Shown in pieces: positions 7,343 through 11,610 of a stretch of DNA of 11,610 bases. The notes under the pieces are model-generated. The model saw nothing but the letters and a program-made list of their open reading frames with translations, had not been told where the DNA came from and made no database searches. The DNA is from Dehalococcoidia bacterium UBA3254 (GTDB taxonomy: Bacteria > Chloroflexota > Dehalococcoidia > Dehalococcoidales > UBA3254). Position 1 is the stretch's first letter. The number at the start of each line of letters is the position of its first letter. A program made the translations under genes and the position numbers. The stretch spans positions 1 through 11,610 of the forward strand of contig DEUU01000173.1 in assembly GCA_002362735.1 (NCBI GenBank), in the 5' to 3' direction.

Positions 7343-8725
7343 CTATAATTCGAGCGGTTTCTTGACGTCGGCATCTTCAAAATAATCGTCATCCAGCCGC
7401 CGCTGTGCCACTCCGGATTCCATGGCTGCTCTGGCTACACTGTGTACGACTGCCCGGTGCATTCTGGAGTCAAGCGAATTCGGTACCAGCTCGCCTTCAT
7501 CGGCCGCACCGGCAATTGCCAGACTTGCAGCCTTGTACATTTCGAAGTTGATCTTCTTCGCCTTTGCATCCAGGGCTCCACGCCAGATCCCCGGGAAGCT
7601 AAGAAGATTATTGATGGTTTTACCATCGGCGGCCAGGACCGCCCCTGCCGCGATAGCCGCACCAGGAGTGATTTCAGGATAAGGATTTGATAGGGCGAAA
7701 ATAATCTGGCCTTTTCTCACCATGCTCGGCCGGATCAGGCCGCCGACTGCCGTAATAGCAATCACGATATCCGCTTTCTGCATGATTTCATCCAGGGTCA
7801 CTGCAATTCCACCCTGCTCCACCAGCCGCGTGACGTTGGTTTCATCCTTATCGAATCCCATTACCGCTTTGCCAGTATATTGTGGAAGGAACAGGGCCAG
7901 CGGTAAACCGGATGCTCCCAGTCCGATAATGCCGATCTTTGCCTCTTGAAGTGTCATTTTTGTGCGCTTGCAGGCATTCATCAGCGCAGCCAGTGTCACT
8001 ACCGCCGTACCCCACTGGTCGCCATGCATCACCGGAGTCTCTAACTCCCGGTTCAGCGTCTGCTCGATCTGAAAACAGCGGGGCGCCGAGATATCTTCCA
8101 GATGAATACCGGCAAATGTGGGGGCAATATTCTTCACCGCTTCGATGATTTCCGTCGGATTAGTGGTTCTCAGGAGAATGGGGATTCCGCTGACGCCGAC
8201 CAGTTGATAAAGTAAAGCGGCCTTGGCTTCCATTACCGGCATGGCCGCCGCCGGGCCGATATCGCCCAGACCAAGGACCGCCGTGCCGTCTGTGACAATT
8301 GCTACCGAATTTGGGATACCGGTGTAGGTGTCTTTCCAGTTAGGGTCCTCGGCAATCAAACGACAGACTTCGGCGACACCCGGAGTATATACTTTCTGAA
8401 GAATATCCAGAGAATCAATTTCGATCGTATTCACCGTTTTGATTTTTCCATGTGTGTGAAGCTCCAGTACTTCATCCCTGACCTCCAGGACTGAGACCTC
8501 GTGAAGCTTTGAAACTTCGGCGATGAGCCTTTCAAGGTCTTTTTCGCTATCAACCAGGATCTCTATATCTCTGACAGTGAAATGATGTCCCAGGTGCACT
8601 GTTTCTATGTTTCCTATCTCTGCACCTACCTGGCCGATCGTCGTCGCCAGTTTTCCCAGAGTACCCGGGATATTAGCATTCCTGCACCGCAGGGTCCTTA
8701 CTACTTTATAGTTAACGTTGTCCAT
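7343..8725 (-). CDS. Malic enzyme with N-terminal ACT domain (oxaloacetate-decarboxylating malate dehydrogenase)
   Basis: The enzyme oxidatively decarboxylates malate to pyruvate in the cytoplasm with NAD(P). The 460-aa form (ATG 8725) has an ACT domain at about 7-85, a small-molecule-sensing fold that suggests allosteric control, followed by the malic domains. Catalytic residues are visible: Tyr113 in YTPGVAE, Lys168 in VMEAKAALL, metal ligands Glu210-Asp211 in HLEDI, and Asp236 in HGDQWGT. The Rossmann motif GLGASG is at 268-273. The acidic FDKDE after the next strand (291-295) favours NAD over NADP. SNPYPEI (346-352) is the usual SNPTPE motif. The start is ATG 8725 because GGAGG lies 5 nt upstream; GTG 8746 would add seven residues and would contain that ribosome binding site. 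The gene has its own promoter and terminator. The loop HGDQWGT differs from the usual HDDQHGT. Confidence 0.93.
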   Translation of the reverse strand: MDNVNYKVVRTLRCRNANIPGTLGKLATTIGQVGAEIGNIETVHLGHHFTVRDIEILVDSEKDLERLIAEVSKLHEVSVLEVRDEVLELHTHGKIKTVNTIEIDSLDILQKVYTPGVAEVCRLIAEDPNWKDTYTGIPNSVAIVTDGTAVLGLGDIGPAAAMPVMEAKAALLYQLVGVSGIPILLRTTNPTEIIEAVKNIAPTFAGIHLEDISAPRCFQIEQTLNRELETPVMHGDQWGTAVVTLAALMNACKRTKMTLQEAKIGIIGLGASGLPLALFLPQYTGKAVMGFDKDETNVTRLVEQGGIAVTLDEIMQKADIVIAITAVGGLIRPSMVRKGQIIFALSNPYPEITPGAAIAAGAVLAADGKTINNLLSFPGIWRGALDAKAKKINFEMYKAASLAIAGAADEGELVPNSLDSRMHRAVVHSVARAAMESGVAQRRLDDDYFEDADVKKPLEL

Positions 8726-8730
8726 TTTTT

Positions 8731-8735
8731 CCTCC
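8731..8735 (-). promoter_or_regulatory. Ribosome binding site that decides the malic enzyme start
   Basis: GGAGG on the minus strand, 5 nt before ATG 8725, fits that start. It leaves the in-frame GTG at 8746 without a ribosome binding site of its own. Confidence 0.85.
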
Positions 8736-8766
8736 GTTTTTGGCACTCGTACTTACGCTAGTTGTG

Positions 8767-8795
8767 ATGCTAACACAAAGGTATGATGCAGTCAA
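8767..8795 (-). promoter_or_regulatory. Promoter of the malic enzyme gene with overlapping inverted repeat
   Basis: On the minus strand TTGACT (8795-8790), a 17-bp spacer and TAGCAT (8772-8767) form a plausible sigma-70-type promoter. It would start transcription near 8760 and give a leader of about 35 nt. A perfect inverted repeat, TTGTG-N7-CACAA (8762-8778), is centred on the -10 hexamer and is a candidate operator for a dimeric repressor. Confidence 0.6.
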
Positions 8796-8889
8796 TCGTC
8801 TATTTAAGGGGGAAATTCCATTCACTTCGAATCTGAACCGGACCTTTCCAGGCATCCAGTCATCTATTTTATCCTTTATTGAAAGTGCT

Positions 8890-8930
8890 ATCCCCTGAAA
8901 GTACCGTTTCGTTTAGTACCTTTTGGGGAT
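8890..8930. repeat. Long imperfect hairpin in the malic enzyme/signal peptidase intergenic region
   Basis: Two 15-nt arms (8890-8904 and 8916-8930) pair at 13 of 15 positions, one of them a G-U wobble, around an 11-nt loop. The mismatches are T-T and A-C. No T-tract follows on either strand. Its role is unknown: a structured 5' leader, an operator or a small dispersed repeat are all possible. The rest of the 260-bp region (8747-9006) holds two promoter candidates and no gene apart from a possible 9-codon ORF. Confidence 0.6.
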
Positions 8931-8958
8931 TAACAAATGTTATGTAAATGTCTAACAT
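8930..8958 (+). promoter_or_regulatory. Possible promoter of the signal peptidase gene
   Basis: TTAACA (8930-8935), a 17-bp spacer and TAACAT (8953-8958) would start transcription near 8965, about 42 nt before the signal peptidase ATG. The -10 is a weak match. The ATGTTA (8937-8942) and TAACAT (8953-8958) arms also form a short inverted repeat. Confidence 0.4.
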
Positions 8959-9006
8959 ACGAACTTAATAGAGATTCGCAATGGCTGGTGTGGCGGGGAT
9001 GATATT

Positions 9007-9507
9007 ATGAGAATACTATTCTGGATTGTATCTGCGGTAATTGGCTCAATTTTAGCAGGGCTAATCTTCATCTGTGTTTCCTCTGACTACACTATCAGTG
9101 CCGTTAAAAGCGAAAGCATGAAACCAGCCTTTAATATGGGCGATATAATAATCACCGGACCGCTGGGCGGACCTTTAAGTCCGGAGGTAAAACCCGGCGT
9201 AATCGTAACGTACCGGTTAGGACAGACTACAGTTTCTCATAGAGTGCTATCCCTGGACGGTAATACCCTGATAACCGGTGGAGACGCAGTTAACCATCCT
9301 GATCCGCAACCGGTGGCAACTTCTCAATTAAAGGGGATATACCTGTTCAAAATACCCGGGTTGGGATATATATCCTCTTTCTCCCATACCAAGGCAGGTT
9401 GGTTTCTATTGGTAATCCTTCCGGCTGCTCTGCTGGAAGCTTTGATCGTCAGGGAAATCATCAAAGAAGCACTGTCAGTCACCAGATTTGCGGCGGGAAG
9501 AAGATAA
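9007..9507 (+). CDS. sipW: Signal peptidase I, SipW/ER type (Ser-His)
   Basis: This is a membrane-bound type I signal peptidase that cleaves secretory signal peptides on the outer face of the membrane. The 166-aa product has an N-terminal membrane segment (about 3-24), a compact catalytic domain and a second hydrophobic segment near the C-terminus (about 131-150). The nucleophile is Ser37 in KSESMKPAF. Box D reads TVSHRVL, so the general base position is His78, not Lys; this defines the SipW/archaeal/ER subtype. Asp93 and Asp99 in GGDAVNHPDP complete the conserved acidic box. SipW-type enzymes process TasA/camelysin-like proteins, and such a gene follows 74 bp downstream. ATG 9007 is preceded by GGGG (8995-8998), a weak ribosome binding site. 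A 9-codon ORF starting at 8981 ends in an ATGA overlap with this start. Confidence 0.9.
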   Translation: MRILFWIVSAVIGSILAGLIFICVSSDYTISAVKSESMKPAFNMGDIIITGPLGGPLSPEVKPGVIVTYRLGQTTVSHRVLSLDGNTLITGGDAVNHPDPQPVATSQLKGIYLFKIPGLGYISSFSHTKAGWFLLVILPAALLEALIVREIIKEALSVTRFAAGRR

Positions 9508-9581
9508 TTTGAGTATTAAACATTTAAGCATTGTTTATTTGAGATTATAAGCAATTCAAATAATATGCTGAGGAATAAAAA

Positions 9582-10241
9582 ATGAAAAAAATAATTGGGT
9601 TATCAATTGCAGCTATTATGTTGCTCGCTCTGGTATCTGGAAGCACCTTTGCCTTTTTCAATGACACAGAAGTTTCCAGCAACAACCAGTTCAGCGCCGG
9701 CACTTTAAACCTCAAGCTGAGTGACAGTGACCAAACCGACGTTGATGGAGTCACTGCCAGCTTCGGCGGCAGCGACCTGGCGCCTGGTGATACCGTCGGA
9801 CCGTCCATAATTACCCTGAAGAACACGGGAACTCTGACCGCCAGCCATGTGGATATCAAATTCCAGACCGCGATCATCGATAATCCCACCTATGATGCAG
9901 GCGACCTCGGGGCCAATATCGCTGATATGTCCACGGTTCTTGTTGTGTCAGCTTTAAGCTATGGATCCACCGATCTTCTCTCCAAAACCAGCGATATTTT
10001 CGACAACACCTACATTCGTGCTGCCGATACGGCAGGTAATGCGGATGGCATCATCACCCTGAATGAACTGGACGACGTTATCCTCCAGGGGTTGACCGCT
10101 CCGGCCGCCAACAACGGTACGGCAGTGTTCTCCATCACTGCCGCTATTCCGACATCTGTGGGTAACGGTATCCAGGGAGACGTGGTTAACGTGAACATAA
10201 CCTTCGGTTTATTCCAGGATTCCAGCCAGCATTTGAGTTAA
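9582..10241 (+). CDS. TasA/camelysin-like exported protein with SipW-type signal peptide
   Basis: The 219-aa product is predicted to be secreted or surface-bound. The N-terminus is basic (MKKI), has a hydrophobic core (5-18), then STFAFFNDTEVSSNNQFSAG (21-40). That is the hallmark of SipW-dependent TasA/camelysin (Peptidase_M73-like) proteins, with cleavage probably after STFA (residue 24). The rest looks like a beta-sandwich: LKNTGTLTASHVDIKF (79-94) and GDVVNVNITFGLFQ (199-212) match typical strands near the end of TasA-like domains. A calcium-loop-like stretch, AGNADGIITLNE, lies at 151-162. Members of this family form matrix fibres or have been annotated as metalloproteases; which applies here is unknown. 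GAGG at 9570-9573 gives a good ribosome binding site, 8 nt from the ATG. It sits between its probable signal peptidase and a second exported protein. Confidence 0.82.
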   Translation: MKKIIGLSIAAIMLLALVSGSTFAFFNDTEVSSNNQFSAGTLNLKLSDSDQTDVDGVTASFGGSDLAPGDTVGPSIITLKNTGTLTASHVDIKFQTAIIDNPTYDAGDLGANIADMSTVLVVSALSYGSTDLLSKTSDIFDNTYIRAADTAGNADGIITLNELDDVILQGLTAPAANNGTAVFSITAAIPTSVGNGIQGDVVNVNITFGLFQDSSQHLS

Positions 10242-10334
10242 GAATATTTCAGTCTTGAGTACTGAAGAGGAGCTTAATATTAACCGTTTAACTAATCATC
10301 TCCACAATCACAGGATGGAGTTGAGAAAGATAGC

Positions 10335-10367
10335 TCAATTGATTTGGATATTCCAACCACCAATTGA
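10335..10367 (+). repeat. Nested inverted repeat upstream of the third exported-protein gene
   Basis: TCAATTG (10335-10341) pairs with CAATTGA (10361-10367), and inside it TTGGA (10344-10348) pairs with TCCAA (10352-10356) across a 3-nt loop. The structure ends 8 nt before the weak AAGG ribosome binding site of the next gene and has no T-tract. It may shape translation of that gene or be an operator. A weaker hairpin, TTCAGT/ACTGAA (10248-10266), lies just after the TasA-like gene's stop. Confidence 0.5.
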
Positions 10368-10385
10368 ACAGGTTAAGGTCGGAAA

Positions 10386-11360
10386 GTGAAAAACGAGAGG
10401 TGGCTGGTTGTAACCTTGAGCTTAGTCCTGGTCTGGCTGCTTAGCTGTATCGGCAGCACTGGTTCGTACTACAGTGAAGGCGAAACATCCACAGCTGACA
10501 GCTTTGAAGCCTGGGTTTCTAATTTGTGGCTTCAAACTTCTCAGATCGATTTCAACGCCGGGCTATTGGAAAACATAAGTACGTCTTTAAGTCTGGACGA
10601 CGTTCAACTTGGCACCGCCACGATTACGCTCGGTGATTCGGTTAATGATGGAGTCTCTGAGACATACGCGGACACTGTTTATACCCAGATAGACAACTAT
10701 ACATCCGTGCCGCAAGATGGCCGGATAATCTCATGGACATATTACAACTCCGGCGCTACTTCAACCGGAGCCATGTTAGAATTCCTCAGCGGGTCTGGGA
10801 GTACCTGGACCATGATGGCGAAATCAGAAGCTGTCACTATCACCGGAACGAATACATTTACCGCTTCAATACCCGTTCAAGCTGGATGGCAGTTAGGTTT
10901 GTACCCGGGCTCAGGAAATCTTAAATACAACAGTACGGGCGGGACGGTATTGAACAGGGCTGAAAACAGCGGTGACTTCGCCCTGGGTGATATAAAAACG
11001 GACTTTTCTCAATTCTCAGGGCATCTGTCATTGACCGCGATTCTAAATCTAGACCATTACAACTATCAGGGGCGCCTGGCGTCACCGGTCCAGGACTCAC
11101 ATGTCAGCGGAGCAAATTGGAATGCCCTCAGCTGGAATAAAACTTTGCAAAATGGAACGAATATTACTTTTGAGGTGCGGGCGTCAGACACTTTGTTTAC
11201 CAAAGAGGCCGCTACCCCTTCCTGGGTTCCAGCCGGAGATACTTCACCCGTAATATCAGGCCTTCCTTCAGGCAGATACAAACAGTGGAGGGCCACCTTA
11301 ACTACCACGGATACCTCTAAAACTCCAACCTTACACGAGGTCAGAGTCTACAATCAGTAA
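10386..11360 (+). CDS. Exported beta-rich surface protein with SipW-like or lipoprotein signal
   Basis: I do not recognise a named family for this complete 324-aa protein. An N-terminal hydrophobic segment (7-22) follows a short charged start. It is followed by STGSYYSEGETSTADSFEAW (24-43), which has the spacing of SipW-type signal peptides (aromatic-Ser/Asn-x-x-E-T/V-S...F). LLSC at 18-21 could also be a lipobox. The middle (about 70-200) is Ser/Thr/Gly-rich and beta-strand-like. The C-terminal part (228-324: ASPVQDSHVSGANWNALSW to GRYKQWRATLTTTDTSKTP) resembles a repeated beta domain found in bacterial and archaeal cell-surface proteins, with the pattern RYxQxRxTLxTTDxSKTP. GTG 10386 is used, with a weak AAGG 7 nt upstream. 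Its position behind the signal peptidase and TasA-like genes supports a shared surface structure. Confidence 0.7.
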   Translation: MKNERWLVVTLSLVLVWLLSCIGSTGSYYSEGETSTADSFEAWVSNLWLQTSQIDFNAGLLENISTSLSLDDVQLGTATITLGDSVNDGVSETYADTVYTQIDNYTSVPQDGRIISWTYYNSGATSTGAMLEFLSGSGSTWTMMAKSEAVTITGTNTFTASIPVQAGWQLGLYPGSGNLKYNSTGGTVLNRAENSGDFALGDIKTDFSQFSGHLSLTAILNLDHYNYQGRLASPVQDSHVSGANWNALSWNKTLQNGTNITFEVRASDTLFTKEAATPSWVPAGDTSPVISGLPSGRYKQWRATLTTTDTSKTPTLHEVRVYNQ

Positions 11361-11515
11361 AATCCATCTTCCCGTGAAGAACGAGAAGGGTATATCCCCA
11401 ACAGTATGCTGCGTCTGAATTTGGCATCCCCAGCTTTTCCCTGAATTTTTTAAAAACCAAAAATTCGGTGGAATGTATGATTAATAGCTGAATAATAGTT
11501 ATTGCAGCGGAAAAG

Positions 11516-11610
11516 TGGCGGGAGTAGATGGGTGTCGAACCCACCGGAGACACTGAGTGCCCCCCAACGGGTTTGAAGCCCGCGAAGCCCACCGGGACCT
11601 ATCTGCCCCC
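11516..11610 (-). tRNA. selC: Selenocysteine tRNA, anticodon TCA (tRNA-Sec)
   Basis: This is the tRNA that inserts selenocysteine at UGA codons. It is 95 nt including an encoded CCA (TGG at 11516-11518 on the plus strand), the same length as the E. coli tRNA. It begins exactly at the window edge. The anticodon loop CTTCAAA carries TCA (11576-11574) on a 5-bp stem. The T arm is GTGGG-TTCGACA-CCCAT. The acceptor stem has 8 positions, giving the 8+5 bacterial Sec geometry. The very long variable arm is an 8-bp stem (GGGGGCAC with GTGTCTCC) with a TCA loop, and the D-loop has the family's CCGGTG. Acceptor pair 6 is a C-A mismatch and the D-stem depends on G-U pairs. Its promoter would lie beyond the window. 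An AT-rich inverted repeat (11443-11466) about 50 nt downstream could be a weak terminator. Confidence 0.95.

Noticed and set aside
1266..8725. Hidden selenoprotein reading through a UGA codon
   Set aside because: selB is the only one of the genes here that ends in TGA, and reading on meets another TGA within a few codons with no family similarity. The others end in TAG or TAA, and all reach normal family length without an internal UGA.
11443..11466. Inverted repeat GAATTTTT/AAAAATTC as terminator of selC or of the third exported-protein gene
   Set aside because: The stem is almost pure AT with T-runs inside it and not after it, so it would be a poor terminator. It is noted only as a weak possibility in the selC entry.

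Overview
The window is bacterial DNA with about 50% GC, tightly packed genes and both strands in use. It carries SelA, a bacterial-type SelB and a 95-nt selenocysteine tRNA with the bacterial 8+5 acceptor/T-arm geometry. Archaea and eukaryotes make Sec-tRNA by another route (PSTK/SepSecS), so the host is a selenoprotein-making bacterium. An ACT-fused malic enzyme, a TasA/SipW-type surface module and a mix of leaderless and Shine-Dalgarno-led genes suggest an anaerobe, possibly Chloroflexota (Dehalococcoidia-like) or a Firmicutes relative. That placement is inference and is weak.

Layout. Positions 1-1133 (+) hold the C-terminal part of a P-type cation ATPase whose start lies outside the window. 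Positions 1266-4642 (+) hold selA and selB, separated by 131 bp that contain a REP-like palindrome. selB converges, across 18 bp, on a minus-strand enolase-superfamily (mandelate racemase-like) gene at 4661-5890. Next on the minus strand come a radical SAM / helix-hairpin-helix protein (6044-7201) and an ACT-domain malic enzyme (7343-8725). A strong intrinsic terminator separates these two. A 260-bp divergent region with a large imperfect hairpin and promoters facing both ways follows. On the plus strand, 9007-11360 holds a SipW-type signal peptidase, a TasA/camelysin-like protein and a second exported protein whose N-terminus resembles a SipW substrate. The last 95 bases are selC (tRNA-Sec) on the minus strand, ending exactly at the window edge.

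How the genes work together. SelA converts Ser-tRNA-Sec to Sec-tRNA-Sec. SelB carries that tRNA to the ribosome at UGA/SECIS codons, and selC supplies the tRNA. No selD and no selenoprotein gene with an in-frame UGA was recognised here, so those must lie elsewhere. The signal peptidase probably processes the two exported proteins next to it. The malic enzyme, the enolase-superfamily enzyme, the radical SAM protein and the ATPase appear to be independent single-gene units.

No clearly undescribed system is present. The most informative observations are two apparently leaderless genes (selA and the radical SAM gene), the three-gene exported-protein module, unusual residues in SelB's G4 motif and in the malic enzyme metal-site loop, and several unexplained intergenic hairpins.
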